From the NCBI GenBank assembly GCA_947477885.1, contig CANJUD010000001.1:234632-298631 (forward strand): DNA of 64,000 bases, written 5' to 3'. The notes beneath the pieces were generated by a model. That model saw only the letters and a program-made list of their open reading frames with translations, was not told the origin of the DNA and searched no databases. This stretch comes from Bacteroidota bacterium. Its GTDB lineage: Bacteria; Bacteroidota; Bacteroidia; UKL13-3. A program made the translations under genes and the position numbers. This document shows, piece after piece, positions 1 to 9,184 of this stretch; positions within the stretch are counted from its first letter, which is position 1; the number at the start of each line of letters is the position of its first letter.

Positions 1-666
1 AATATCCATGCTGTGTTTGTAGGTGCGTTTATCGAAACGTAAAACAGCGATACCTTGCGATGCGAGCCCTTCAGCCAAATCCTTAAATGGCATGCAGCCA
101 CCAATTTCTTCATTCATTCCATTGGGACCCGAGCCCCATGCCAATATAATAGCAGGACTATTTTTTGCATTGCTTGGCACGGTGAGTTTGCCTTTCATCT
201 TATAGTCACCGGTCACCACATCAATATCTGTTTCATAATACATTTTTTTGTTTGCGTACGTAGGCTCGGTATATCCACTTTTAAATTCGAGCGGGGCAAA
301 CCAAAGACTAGTAATTTGACCTGTATCGTTAAAAGATATTTGTTCCATCAAACTTCCACGTTTAAAGTGGAATTTGGTCAAAAAATTCAAAATACCTTTT
401 TTGGAAGCAGTGTCTGTGGTTTCATAATGACTGTAATCTCCATAATAAGCAATCAGTTGTTCCCACAGCGATTCCATCTTACTTGGGGGGAGAAAACTCG
501 ACATTTTTGAATCGTAATATGCCGTTGTGCTGTCCCACTGCTGTTTTGCAATTGTCATATTATAATGAGATATTATATTCAGTTTGTCTTTAGTACTCAG
601 ATTTTGGGCAAATGCAGCATTGCCAATAAGAGCTGTAATAAGTATAATTTTTAATTTGCTTAGCAT
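1..666 (-). CDS. Secreted alpha/beta hydrolase with DUF3887-like N-terminus, 3' end cut by window
   Basis: This gene is missing from the ORF track because it has no stop inside the window; I translated the minus strand directly. It starts MLSKLKIILITALIGNAAFA, a clear signal peptide. About 120 residues resembling DUF3887 follow (HYNMTIAKQQWDSTTAYYDS), then the start of an alpha/beta hydrolase fold (PAIILAWGSGPNGMN, then GIAVLRFDKRTY). Relatives usually have a His-Gly at the oxyanion position where this protein has Trp-Gly. The nucleophile and catalytic His lie beyond the left edge. It is probably an exported esterase or peptidase-like hydrolase of unknown substrate. It diverges from the cupin gene that starts 26 nt away. 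The two plus-strand ORFs in the track here are its shadows. Confidence 0.8.
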   Translation of the reverse strand, partial: MLSKLKIILITALIGNAAFAQNLSTKDKLNIISHYNMTIAKQQWDSTTAYYDSKMSSFLPPSKMESLWEQLIAYYGDYSHYETTDTASKKGILNFLTKFHFKRGSLMEQISFNDTGQITSLWFAPLEFKSGYTEPTYANKKMYYETDIDVVTGDYKMKGKLTVPSNAKNSPAIILAWGSGPNGMNEEIGGCMPFKDLAEGLASQGIAVLRFDKRTYKHSMDI

Positions 667-677
667 TGTAGTATGAT

Positions 678-685
678 TATATTTG
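678..685 (+). promoter_or_regulatory. Bacteroidota -7 box (TATATTTG) before the cupin gene
   Basis: TATATTTG fits the Bacteroidota -7 consensus TAnnTTTG and lies 7 nt before the cupin ATG, implying a very short or absent leader. No TTG sits at the usual -33 distance, so this is a weak call based on the single box. Confidence 0.3.
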
Positions 686-692
686 CAATGTT

Positions 693-1109
693 ATGATAAA
701 TTTCCATATCAAAAAAATAATATTCTTGCTTGCGGTATTCACTTATGGTCAATCTATGCTTGCACAAGTAATTTTGCTTCCTGATACGCTTACAGTTCCC
801 GACACGGTGAGCAATATATGGAGCGAACGTATTAGCGGCGATAGCCTGAGCAGCGGCTTTATCATAGTGATTAAAAACGAGGTGAAAGCCCACAAACACT
901 TATATCACAGCGAGCATATATCAGTTTTGGAAGGCACTGGCATTATGAAACTCGGAAAAAAAACCTTTGAATTAAAAGCTGGTATGGTAGTCTTTATCCC
1001 GAAGGGAACAGTACATTGGGTAAAAACCACTTCAAGAATTCGCCTTAAAGTACTATCCGTGCAATCGCCCTATTTTGATGGCAAAGACCGCGTAATGGTG
1101 GAACAGTGA
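693..1109 (+). CDS. Secreted cupin-domain protein
   Basis: The 138-residue protein has a signal peptide (MINFHIKKIIFLLAVFTYGQ) and one cupin-2 barrel at about residues 45-130. Metal-binding motif 1 is recognisable around KAHKHLYHSEHISVLEGTG. Motif 2 is around AGMVVFIPKGTVHWV, giving the usual two-histidine-plus-glutamate pattern and the later histidine. Small single-domain cupins bind a metal and may act as isomerases, dioxygenases or sugar-binding proteins, so the reaction cannot be named. It is likely periplasmic. It diverges from the hydrolase to its left and may share a regulatory region with it. Confidence 0.75.
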   Translation: MINFHIKKIIFLLAVFTYGQSMLAQVILLPDTLTVPDTVSNIWSERISGDSLSSGFIIVIKNEVKAHKHLYHSEHISVLEGTGIMKLGKKTFELKAGMVVFIPKGTVHWVKTTSRIRLKVLSVQSPYFDGKDRVMVEQ

Positions 1110-1213
1110 CGGATTATAATAGTTTATATGAAAATCTCACTTTACCTTTGTTTAGCTTTTGGAAAGTTATTTAAAATAAATCATTCAATCACAAATCATT
1201 CAATCATTAAGTA

Positions 1214-2464
1214 GTGGACGGCCCAATAATCATATTCTTCACCCTTATTGCTTGTGCGTTTTTTTCAGGAATAGAGATAGCCTTTATTTCTGCAAACAAA
1301 TTGCGAATTGAACTCAAAAACAAACAAGGTAGCTTTTCAGCAAAAATCTTATCACCATTTGTAAAAACACCTTCCAAATTTATCAGTACTACGTTGGTGG
1401 GCAATAATACAGCCTTGGTTATTTATTCTATTTTTATGGAAGAAAAATTCTTGCATCCCATGTTGGAACCATATTTTCATGAACATAAATATATATTACT
1501 CATTCTTGCTACTTTTATTTCTACTATATTTATATTATTCACTGCCGAGTTTTTGCCCAAAGTATTATTTCGTATAAATCCTGATTTGATTTTGGAATTT
1601 TTTGCAGTACCATTTTTAATTATATATTATATATTTTATCCTTTGGTGCATTTTATAACCTGGTTGGCAAAGTCGATGCTTAATGGCATTTTTCGGTTGG
1701 ATTGGAAAGAAGGAGCTCCCGTTTTTGGCAAGGTCGATTTGGATGAATATATATCACAGTCGGCAAAAATGGATTTGGAAGAAGATGCAGATGTGGATAC
1801 GGAAATATTTAAAAATGCGCTTGATTTTGGTAATGTAAAAATTCGTCAGTGCCTTACGCCACGAACCGAAATCATTGGCATTGAGCAAAGTCAGTCTGTT
1901 GAAAAATTATATGAAGTATTGATTGAATCGGGCCATTCAAAAATTGTAGTATATGAAGAAAGTATTGACCATATAGTGGGATATATCCATCAAAATTCCT
2001 TATTGAAAAAACCCAAGAGTGTACGACATGCAATGATGCCCATTACCATTTCTACCGAGAGTATGCCAGCTCGTGATTTATTGAACCAACTTACCAAACA
2101 ACGTAAAAGTATGGCCGTGGTAGTTGATGAATTTGGCGGCACAGCTGGTATAGTAACTACAGAAGATATATTAGAAAAAATATTTGGTGAGATAAACGAT
2201 GAGTATGATAATGAAACGGTAACCGAGCAAGAAAATTCTCAACATGAGTGGGTATTCAATGCACGATTGGAGATTGACCATTTGAATGATAAGTATGAAT
2301 TAGATTTGCCACACGGAGAATACGAAACCTTAGGAGGATATATATTTTCTATTTACCAAAATATCCCTGAACCAGGCACCGTGATAGAGAGTGAGCATTT
2401 TGTATTCACTATTTTATCTGTTGAGAATACAAAAATTCAGGATATCAAAATTACACGAAAGTAA
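1214..2464 (+). CDS. CorC/HlyC-family membrane protein with CNNM and CBS domains (GldE-like architecture)
   Basis: The 416-residue protein has an N-terminal CNNM/DUF21 membrane domain with about four hydrophobic segments (residues 1-160). A CBS pair follows at about 205-320 (CLTPRTEIIGIEQ; VVVDEFGGTAGIVTTEDILE), then a CorC_HlyC domain at about 335-416 ending before IQDIKITRK. The family includes magnesium/cobalt efflux proteins and the gliding protein GldE, which has the same layout. No gliding genes are next to it, so ion transport or homeostasis is the safer role. The start is GTG at 1214: an in-frame TAA lies 4-6 nt upstream and there is no ATG before the first membrane helix. Confidence 0.85.
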   Translation: MDGPIIIFFTLIACAFFSGIEIAFISANKLRIELKNKQGSFSAKILSPFVKTPSKFISTTLVGNNTALVIYSIFMEEKFLHPMLEPYFHEHKYILLILATFISTIFILFTAEFLPKVLFRINPDLILEFFAVPFLIIYYIFYPLVHFITWLAKSMLNGIFRLDWKEGAPVFGKVDLDEYISQSAKMDLEEDADVDTEIFKNALDFGNVKIRQCLTPRTEIIGIEQSQSVEKLYEVLIESGHSKIVVYEESIDHIVGYIHQNSLLKKPKSVRHAMMPITISTESMPARDLLNQLTKQRKSMAVVVDEFGGTAGIVTTEDILEKIFGEINDEYDNETVTEQENSQHEWVFNARLEIDHLNDKYELDLPHGEYETLGGYIFSIYQNIPEPGTVIESEHFVFTILSVENTKIQDIKITRK

Positions 2465-2493
2465 TATATTTTCGAAATTCAAAACCTAGCAAC

Positions 2494-3255
2494 ATGAGAA
2501 AAAAAGTATATGGACTAATAGGTTGGCCATTGGAACATTCTTTCTCTCCACAGTATTTTACCAATAAATTTAATGAGCTTAATCTGGCTGGTTATTCCTA
2601 TAAGTTATTTCCCCTGAATAGTATATTGCAGTTTCCTGATTTGATTATGCGTAATATTGGTTTGAGCGGATTGAATGTTACCCTTCCCTACAAGGAAGAT
2701 ATCATTAATTACCTAGACCATATGGACCCAGAAGCAGCATTGGTAGGGGCTGTAAACTGCATTAGATTTAGGCAAACCAAAGGCGATTTGTTATTGAAAG
2801 GATATAATACCGATATATATGGTTTTGAAAAATCTTTGCAAAATAAACATGATTTAACCCAAATAAAACATGCAGTGATATTGGGAAATGGAGGTAGTTC
2901 AAAAGCAGTAAAATATATATTGGATAAATATAAAATACAATATCATATAGTGTCACGAACAGTGCAGGATGATGAAAAAAATATTATAACATACGAGCAG
3001 CTTACTGATGAATATTTGGGTGTTATAGATTTGTTGGTTAATTCATCACCTGCAGGCATGTGGCCCAATGTGGATGAAGCACCAGCGATAAATTACAATG
3101 CTATTAATCAAAAATGTTTGTGTTACGATATGATATATAATCCTGAGGAAACTTTATTTTTGAACCACTGCAAACAACAAGGATGCAGCACCCAAAACGG
3201 ACTTGATATGTTGAAGTATCAAGCAGAGAAATCGTGGGAAATCTGGAATTTATAA
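2494..3255 (+). CDS. aroE: Shikimate dehydrogenase
   Basis: AroE reduces 3-dehydroshikimate to shikimate with NADPH in the cytoplasmic chorismate pathway. The 253-residue protein starts YGLIGWPLEHSFSPQYF, the substrate-binding SxS loop. It has the NVTLPYKE motif with the catalytic lysine near residue 70, a nucleotide-binding loop (VILGNGGSSKAV) and the C-terminal GLDMLKYQAEKSWEIW helix. Length is normal for single-domain AroE. It lies 29 nt after the CorC-like gene and may be co-transcribed with it. Confidence 0.95.
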   Translation: MRKKVYGLIGWPLEHSFSPQYFTNKFNELNLAGYSYKLFPLNSILQFPDLIMRNIGLSGLNVTLPYKEDIINYLDHMDPEAALVGAVNCIRFRQTKGDLLLKGYNTDIYGFEKSLQNKHDLTQIKHAVILGNGGSSKAVKYILDKYKIQYHIVSRTVQDDEKNIITYEQLTDEYLGVIDLLVNSSPAGMWPNVDEAPAINYNAINQKCLCYDMIYNPEETLFLNHCKQQGCSTQNGLDMLKYQAEKSWEIWNL

Positions 3256-3363
3256 AATTTATTTAGCTGATAACCAATATGGTTTTTGCTAATTAAATAT
3301 TTTCCCCTATTTTTGGAACTTCATTTGAAATAGCCCCATCGCACAATTAAAAATTAAAAGGAT

Positions 3364-4776
3364 ATGAAAAATCTATTGACAATTTTATTAACCGTGTTTG
3401 CCTTGAATGTCTTTGCACAAAACGGTAACATGATTTTTTTTACTGAAGATAATGAGAACTTTATTTTGCTAGTAAACGGCATCACAATAAACACCGTGCC
3501 TTCAAATAATGTGCGTGCAGACAATCGCCCTGTGGCGCGATATAAAGTGATGGTAAAATTTCAAAAGCCAGAATTGGGAAATATTATTGACAATGTGTAT
3601 ATAGTTGCTGGCAACGATAAAACATTTGTGATTAAACCTCGCCCAACTGCAGATATACAGGCTGAGCGAGTGAAGAATATGAAGAATCCCAAAACTAAAA
3701 ATAACTATGTAGCTAAATACGCAATCAGGTTATTTTCTTCAAACCCCACAGTAATTACCACACAAGTTCCCTCTCCCGATCCAGGCTATAATAATGGCGG
3801 AACTAATAGCAATGGTTATAATAGTGGCGGTGCCAATAATGGCACAGGAGGTATTGATATGAATGTAAACCCTAATGGTGCCAATATCAATACAGGTGCA
3901 AATGATCCATTAAATCCCAGCTTAAATATCAATATAAATCCCAATGGGGTGAGCATAAATGGCGGTGGTATTAATTTAAATGCAAATGGAACAGGAACTA
4001 CCACTGGTCAACAATCAAGTTCTTATTCTACAACCACAACAACCACTACCTCCACCTCATCAGGAACAGGAACAGGAACCGCTGCTGGAACTTGGTCAGG
4101 CTGTGCGGCACCTTTAAATAATCTTGTTTTCCAAACAGAAGAAAGAAAAGTGAGAAACCAAACAACTGAGGCAGGAAAGATTATTACAGCTCAACAATTA
4201 TCTACCAATCACTGCCTTACTGCTGCTCAAATTAAAACACTTTGTACTGATATATTCCAAGAAAGAGACAGGTTAGCTTTTGCAGAATATGCATACCCGC
4301 GTTGCTACGATCCCGCAAATTACACCTTGGTATATGCTGCCTTTTATATAGATGCCAATGTGCAAGAATTAAATAGGTTTGTAACTGCTTATAGTGGCGG
4401 TGCAGGTACCACAGGTTACAATACAAATAGCGGATACAATAATGGGGGAGGTTATGTTCCAGGATACAATGGCCCTTATGGTTGCCCCATGCCAATGAAT
4501 GGCAATGATTTTAATACCGCAAAAGAAAGCATCAGAAGCAAAACTTTTGAAAGCACGAAATTGGAAATTGCCAAGCAAGTAACAGATGCCAATTGTTTTA
4601 CAGCACAACAAATAAAAGAGCTAGTTCAAGTGTTCGAATTTGAAGCTAGTAAATTGGAATTCGCCAAATACGCGTTTCCACACTGTTACGATAAAAATAA
4701 CTATTATAAAGTGAACGATGCCTTTACATTTGAAGCATCAATGACAGAATTGAGTAATTTTGTTAAAGGAAAATAA
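3364..4776 (+). CDS. Secreted protein with two DUF4476 domains and a Gly/Asn/Thr-rich linker
   Basis: The 470-residue exported protein begins MKNLLTILLTVFALNVFAQN. Residues about 25-130 form a predicted beta domain. Residues about 140-240 are low complexity, rich in G, N, T and S. Two related DUF4476 domains follow: one at about 245-345 (HCLTAAQIKTLCTDIFQERDRLAFAEYAYPRCYD) and one at about 375-470 (NCFTAQQIKELVQVFEFEASKLEFAKYAFPHCYD). The repeated C, AYP/AFP and HCYD/RCYD elements support an internal duplication. DUF4476 is common in Bacteroidota and has no known activity. A strong hairpin terminator follows. Confidence 0.85.
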   Translation: MKNLLTILLTVFALNVFAQNGNMIFFTEDNENFILLVNGITINTVPSNNVRADNRPVARYKVMVKFQKPELGNIIDNVYIVAGNDKTFVIKPRPTADIQAERVKNMKNPKTKNNYVAKYAIRLFSSNPTVITTQVPSPDPGYNNGGTNSNGYNSGGANNGTGGIDMNVNPNGANINTGANDPLNPSLNININPNGVSINGGGINLNANGTGTTTGQQSSSYSTTTTTTTSTSSGTGTGTAAGTWSGCAAPLNNLVFQTEERKVRNQTTEAGKIITAQQLSTNHCLTAAQIKTLCTDIFQERDRLAFAEYAYPRCYDPANYTLVYAAFYIDANVQELNRFVTAYSGGAGTTGYNTNSGYNNGGGYVPGYNGPYGCPMPMNGNDFNTAKESIRSKTFESTKLEIAKQVTDANCFTAQQIKELVQVFEFEASKLEFAKYAFPHCYDKNNYYKVNDAFTFEASMTELSNFVKGK

Positions 4777-4796
4777 GGTACAATATATATAAACAT

Positions 4797-4832
4797 AAAA
4801 AAGAGTGTAGCATTTAGTTATACTCTTTTTTT
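4797..4832 (+). terminator. Intrinsic terminator after the DUF4476 gene
   Basis: AAAAAAGAGT pairs with ACTCTTTTTT, giving a 10-bp A/T-flanked stem around a 14-nt loop that ends in a T run 20 nt after the stop codon. The A tract on the left arm means it could also work on the minus strand, but no minus-strand gene ends here. Confidence 0.75.
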
Positions 4833-4863
4833 GTTTATATATAATTTAAAAAATAAACTCCTT

Positions 4864-4898
4864 TTGAATATTTAGATACTTCAACATCATTATTTTTG
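4864..4898 (+). promoter_or_regulatory. Putative promoter of the glycosyltransferase gene
   Basis: TATTTTTG at 4891-4898 matches the Bacteroidota -7 consensus TAnnTTTG. A TTG at 4864-4866 could be the -33 element, but the 24-nt spacing is a little longer than usual. The box is 35 nt before the ATG. Confidence 0.35.
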
Positions 4899-4932
4899 CA
4901 GTAATATAACTATGCATTAAACCATCTTAACT

Positions 4933-5973
4933 ATGAAGATATTATTTGCGATACAAGCTACCGGTAATGGCCATTTGAGTAGGGCTCGTGAAGTAATTCC
5001 ATACTTAGAAAAACACGGGGAGTTAGATATTATGGTAAGTGGCTCAGATGCTGAAGTGAGTGTGCTTTACCCTGTAAAATATAGTAAGCATGGATTGGGA
5101 TTTACATTTGGAAGCAAAGGTGGCGTAAATTATTGGAGCACATTAAAAAAATTTAAACCCATAAGATTATTGAAGGATATACGTTCGTTCCCAATTGAAA
5201 AATATGATGTAGTTATTAACGACTATGAAGCTATTACTGCGTGGGCTTGCCAAATGAAAGACAAACCTTGCATTGCACTTAGCCACCAAAGTAGTTTTAG
5301 AAGCAAGTTAATGCCCAGGCCAGCAAAGAGAGATATGGCTATCGAACTCCTGTTTAAATATTATGCACCTTTTACTGGAGCTGTTGCTTTGCACTTCAGC
5401 AATTATGATAAATTTGTTCATACCCCAATTATCAGGAGCGAAATTCGACAACTAGAGTCAATGGATCAAGGACATTGCACCGTATATCTTCCTGCCTACC
5501 ACGATAAATTATTGTTGCCCATATTGAAACAGGTGAGAGATGTGGAATGGCATGTATTTACCAAACACAGCAAGCACCCTTATACCAGTGGTAATGTAAA
5601 AGTAAAACCTATTAATAATCAGGATTATGTGCAAAGTTTAGCTACCTGCACGGGGCTTGTTTCTGGAGGTGGTTTTGAAGGGCCTGCAGAAGCGATGTAC
5701 TTGGGTAAAAAATTATTTGTAATACCACAGAAGGGACAATATGAGCAACAATGTAATGCCGAGGCACTGCATTTAATGGGCGTTCCGGTAGTAAACCAAT
5801 TGACTTCTGATTTTGTTGATACTTTAAAAAATTGGCTGCACCAAAGTAAACGTATTGAAGTGAATTATCCTGACCAAACTGAAATGCTGGTGGCTAAAGC
5901 CGTGCAAATGGCGTTGGATGGAGCTAACGTAAATAATGGTAATGGCCATAGGTCCTTATCTTCAGGGGTATAG
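4933..5973 (+). CDS. Glycosyltransferase-related protein (GT-B fold, COG1819-like)
   Basis: The 346-residue protein begins ILFAIQATGNGHLSRAREV, the N-terminal Rossmann strand and glycine-rich loop of GT-B enzymes related to MurG and UDP-glucuronosyltransferases. The C-terminal half holds the donor-site signature GLVSGGGFEGPAEAMYLGKK followed by PQKGQYEQQCNAEAL. No signal peptide or membrane helix is evident, so it is cytoplasmic or peripheral on the membrane. Donor and acceptor cannot be told from sequence. It is a single gene with its own likely promoter and follows a terminator. Confidence 0.75.
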   Translation: MKILFAIQATGNGHLSRAREVIPYLEKHGELDIMVSGSDAEVSVLYPVKYSKHGLGFTFGSKGGVNYWSTLKKFKPIRLLKDIRSFPIEKYDVVINDYEAITAWACQMKDKPCIALSHQSSFRSKLMPRPAKRDMAIELLFKYYAPFTGAVALHFSNYDKFVHTPIIRSEIRQLESMDQGHCTVYLPAYHDKLLLPILKQVRDVEWHVFTKHSKHPYTSGNVKVKPINNQDYVQSLATCTGLVSGGGFEGPAEAMYLGKKLFVIPQKGQYEQQCNAEALHLMGVPVVNQLTSDFVDTLKNWLHQSKRIEVNYPDQTEMLVAKAVQMALDGANVNNGNGHRSLSSGV

Positions 5974-6112
5974 CTTCCTTATAAGTGCAAATATTTTTAC
6001 CTCGCCATCCTAAATTTTTTTCCAACTTTATATCATACTTTTAAATTATAGATTTGGGGTTTTCTCAATATTGACTTTTTATTTGCTATAATTGCATGCT
6101 AAATTCAGGGAA

Positions 6113-8425
6113 ATGAATATAAAAACAATAAAAAATCTTCTGTTTGTTACACTTTTTTGTGCAGCATCCCTGCGAGTTTGTTCTCAATCGGATATTGATT
6201 TTGACAAATATACAACTTTAAAATCTTCGGGTAAACTACCAGAAGATATTACCAAACTATCCATCGATAAATACAAAGAAGAATTAGCCAAAATTAAGCA
6301 AAAAGATTTGCCTAGATCTGAACGCAAGTTGGAACAAAAATTTCAGCTAGACGCAAACTATTCGATTGACCGCATGCTTTTAAGCGGAAGAGTATTGTGT
6401 AATGATCCTTTATCAATATATGTAGCAAAAGTAGCCAAAGAGATATTAAAAAACGACCTTGAAACTTATGAAAAACTTAGGTTTTATACCGTACGATATA
6501 CCCGTGTTAATGCATTTACTACACCCAGTGGAATTATATTTATTAATATAGGTCTGCTGGCACAGTTAGAGAATGAAGCACAACTAGCCTATATTCTTTG
6601 TCATGAAATAACACATTATAAAAAACAACATTCATTGTTAGGGTTTAAATTTGAAAATAAACTAGAAAAGAAAATATCTAAAAGTAACTACCGCAATAGT
6701 GGACAGGATAATTTTTTAACCAAATGTGCTTTCAATAAGGAACAGGAAGTTGAAGCAGATGAAGAAGGCTTTATGTTATATAAAAAATCGGGATATAGCT
6801 TGGCATCATTAGATGGTGTTTTTGATGTATTACAATTTGCCAATTTGCCTTTTGATGAAGTACCTTTCAACAAACGATTTTTAGAAGACAATACTTTAAA
6901 ATTTCCTAATGAATTTCAATTGGTTGACAGCTTATTGAAACCTGTTGGCCAAGACGATGACGACGATGACGAAGAATCGACACATCCATCTATTCGCAAA
7001 AGAAGGAAGTTGCTAGAAAATATGTTGGAAGGCCTTAGCAACAAAGATCGTAAAAACTATATAGTATCTAAATCGGAGTTCGAATCTACGAGAAAAATTG
7101 CACGTTTTGAATTGCTTCATTTATATTTGCTTAATCACGATTATGAGTACGCATTATATAGTGCTTTTATATTGAGTGAAACTGACTCCAATAGTTATTA
7201 TATAAATAAAACCATCGTAAAGAGTTTATATGCTCTTACTAAAATATCGGGCAAAGAAGAGTCAGGATTTAAAGATATACATACCGATTATGAGAAAATA
7301 GAAGGAGCATCAGGGGCTTTATATTATTTGATTGAAAAGTTACATGATGAGCCCATTGCATTGAATGTGCTGGCATTGAAAAAAGCTTGGAAATTAAAAT
7401 TAAAACATCCTGACGATGAAGAGTTGGAGAAAATAACCAATGAATTATTTATGTTGCTCATTAAAGAAAACAAAGCAAGTTTTTCTGATTTCGAAGATTA
7501 TAAAAATGATGAAAAAGGACCAGTAACTGCCGAGAAAAAAGTAGAGGATGAAGAACCAGTTAAAAAAAGTAAGTATAATAAAATTAAAAAAGCTAAAAAG
7601 GAAACTGCAAGCAAATCGGGATATAATAAATCATTTGTATATGCCGGGATGACCGATTTGGTTAAAGATCCTGAATTTAGAAAAGCATTTAAGAAAGCAG
7701 AAAATATTGTATTAAAAGTTACCAAAAAAGAAGATAGCGATACCAAACTAAAAAAGGAAAAAAATAACGAAGATGGAGGTGACGATGGTGAAGAAATAAC
7801 AGCAGCAACAGAACCTATTAATAAAGTAATCGTATCTGAGCCATTTTATTATAAAGTAGATTTGCGCAAAAAGGAATCTTTTAAACAGCAAGAAAGTGAA
7901 AGAGCTCTTGTTAATTTAGATGAAAAAATATCGAGGTTAAGCGATAAAGCTGATATAAAAGCGGTGAGATATAATTCCAAAACATTAACCGCTGATCATG
8001 TAGATGTGTTAAACAATATTATGCTGATTAATGATTATTTGCGAGACAATAACCAAAATGAAGAAAGTAATTTAATAAAAGTAGATTATAAAGGTATTGC
8101 AAAACTTATCCAACAAAATAATACACCTTACTTAATGAACATGGGAATTATATATGCAGTTGAAGACCATAACCCAGGAGAGAGGACATTGCATTATTGT
8201 CTGTGTTTTGCTACCTTTGGATTATATACACCAGTTTTAATTTACGAATTAATCCGTCCTAATTTTGTTACCTACATCATATCAGAAACAATTGATCTGA
8301 GAACGGGGAAATATGTATATAATTCTGTTAAAAAAATTAACAATAAGGATAAGGATTATGTAATAGAAATGCATTTATATGATATGCTATTACAAGTTAA
8401 ACAAAATAAAACCCAAGATAATTAA
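6113..8425 (+). CDS. Secreted M48-family zinc metallopeptidase with a long Lys/Glu-rich C-terminal region
   Basis: The track starts this ORF at a TTG (6092), but the ATG at 6113 gives a clean signal peptide (MNIKTIKNLLFVTLFCAASL), so I use it; the protein is then 770 residues. The zinc site HEITH is at about residues 164-168, and the third ligand glutamate is in EVEADEEGF about 55 residues later, as in M48 peptidases of the YfgC/BepA and HtpX groups. BepA-like proteins are near 490 residues. Here the C-terminal 400 residues have acidic and lysine-rich stretches (QDDDDDDEES, KKSKYNKIKKAKKE) and a hydrophobic segment near residue 710 (LCFATFGLYTPVLIYELI). A role in envelope quality control is inferred from the family. 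Confidence 0.8.
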   Translation: MNIKTIKNLLFVTLFCAASLRVCSQSDIDFDKYTTLKSSGKLPEDITKLSIDKYKEELAKIKQKDLPRSERKLEQKFQLDANYSIDRMLLSGRVLCNDPLSIYVAKVAKEILKNDLETYEKLRFYTVRYTRVNAFTTPSGIIFINIGLLAQLENEAQLAYILCHEITHYKKQHSLLGFKFENKLEKKISKSNYRNSGQDNFLTKCAFNKEQEVEADEEGFMLYKKSGYSLASLDGVFDVLQFANLPFDEVPFNKRFLEDNTLKFPNEFQLVDSLLKPVGQDDDDDDEESTHPSIRKRRKLLENMLEGLSNKDRKNYIVSKSEFESTRKIARFELLHLYLLNHDYEYALYSAFILSETDSNSYYINKTIVKSLYALTKISGKEESGFKDIHTDYEKIEGASGALYYLIEKLHDEPIALNVLALKKAWKLKLKHPDDEELEKITNELFMLLIKENKASFSDFEDYKNDEKGPVTAEKKVEDEEPVKKSKYNKIKKAKKETASKSGYNKSFVYAGMTDLVKDPEFRKAFKKAENIVLKVTKKEDSDTKLKKEKNNEDGGDDGEEITAATEPINKVIVSEPFYYKVDLRKKESFKQQESERALVNLDEKISRLSDKADIKAVRYNSKTLTADHVDVLNNIMLINDYLRDNNQNEESNLIKVDYKGIAKLIQQNNTPYLMNMGIIYAVEDHNPGERTLHYCLCFATFGLYTPVLIYELIRPNFVTYIISETIDLRTGKYVYNSVKKINNKDKDYVIEMHLYDMLLQVKQNKTQDN

Positions 8426-8426
8426 A

Positions 8427-9173
8427 ATGAAGAATGTATTATTAATATTCTCAATTTTCTTTTTTCTTTTTGTCCCTTGTAAGGCTCAAGTGCCAGGGTT
8501 TGTAGGAAAGAAGTTTATTGTAAGTGGTGGGATGATGTTTTTTACAGCCCATAACCCAACATATAGTAACCGAGAAAATTTAAGTTTCTTTAGCAGCCTA
8601 TCCGATGCTACCATTGGCGAAAAAGATTTCTATCCTATTTATGGTATGAACTGGGCCAAAACTTTAGCTGTGGATTATACAATAGCAAGAAACAAAACGG
8701 TGGGTGTGAGTTTTCAAAATATGAGAACTTCCGATTTTGCCAATGTAGAACGTCTCAATCCTTTTGGAGGCAGTTATTCTGCGAAGCTTATTCGATATGT
8801 ATATGGTAATAGTATTGGAGCCAATATTAAATTTTTTAATGAAAATAAAGGAGCATTAGCACCTATTGGCAATTTTCAGAAACTGGGACTTAGTTTATTG
8901 CTCGCCAGAAGTTATGATACTTTAGATAATATAGCCAAAACCGCCCCAACTAAAAATCACTTTGTTACTTTCACTTATGGCTTCGGTAAAACTTTAATTT
9001 TTCAAAAAGTTTTTACCTTTACTTATGGTATGGATGTCACAATAATGCTTGATAGAAACGTTGGACCTCTTGAGGGCCAAACTGATACTCGCAGGTACTC
9101 CGACGCTGCCTTCTATAGGTTGCGAAAAATGCAATTGTTCAACGCCTACACGTCAATAGGCTATATTTTTTAA
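8427..9173 (+). CDS. Secreted predicted outer-membrane barrel-like protein, cassette copy 1
   Basis: Translation starts at ATG 8427, one base after the stop codon of the M48 gene; the track's earlier start lies inside that gene. A signal peptide (MKNVLLIFSIFFFLFVPCKA) is followed by alternating hydrophobic strands and a final aromatic (GYIF), typical of small beta-barrel proteins. It is 248 residues. The second copy at 10023 shares KAQVPGF, VSGGMMF, a YVYxNS segment and a YGxG segment. I recognise no family function. It lies directly upstream of a lipoprotein that is also duplicated. Confidence 0.75.
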   Translation: MKNVLLIFSIFFFLFVPCKAQVPGFVGKKFIVSGGMMFFTAHNPTYSNRENLSFFSSLSDATIGEKDFYPIYGMNWAKTLAVDYTIARNKTVGVSFQNMRTSDFANVERLNPFGGSYSAKLIRYVYGNSIGANIKFFNENKGALAPIGNFQKLGLSLLLARSYDTLDNIAKTAPTKNHFVTFTYGFGKTLIFQKVFTFTYGMDVTIMLDRNVGPLEGQTDTRRYSDAAFYRLRKMQLFNAYTSIGYIF

Positions 9174-9184
9174 TATATATTTTT

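Noticed and set aside
55-510. Plus-strand ORF of 151 residues at the left edge
   Set aside because: It is the antisense of the truncated alpha/beta hydrolase, which has a signal peptide and recognisable hydrolase motifs on the minus strand.
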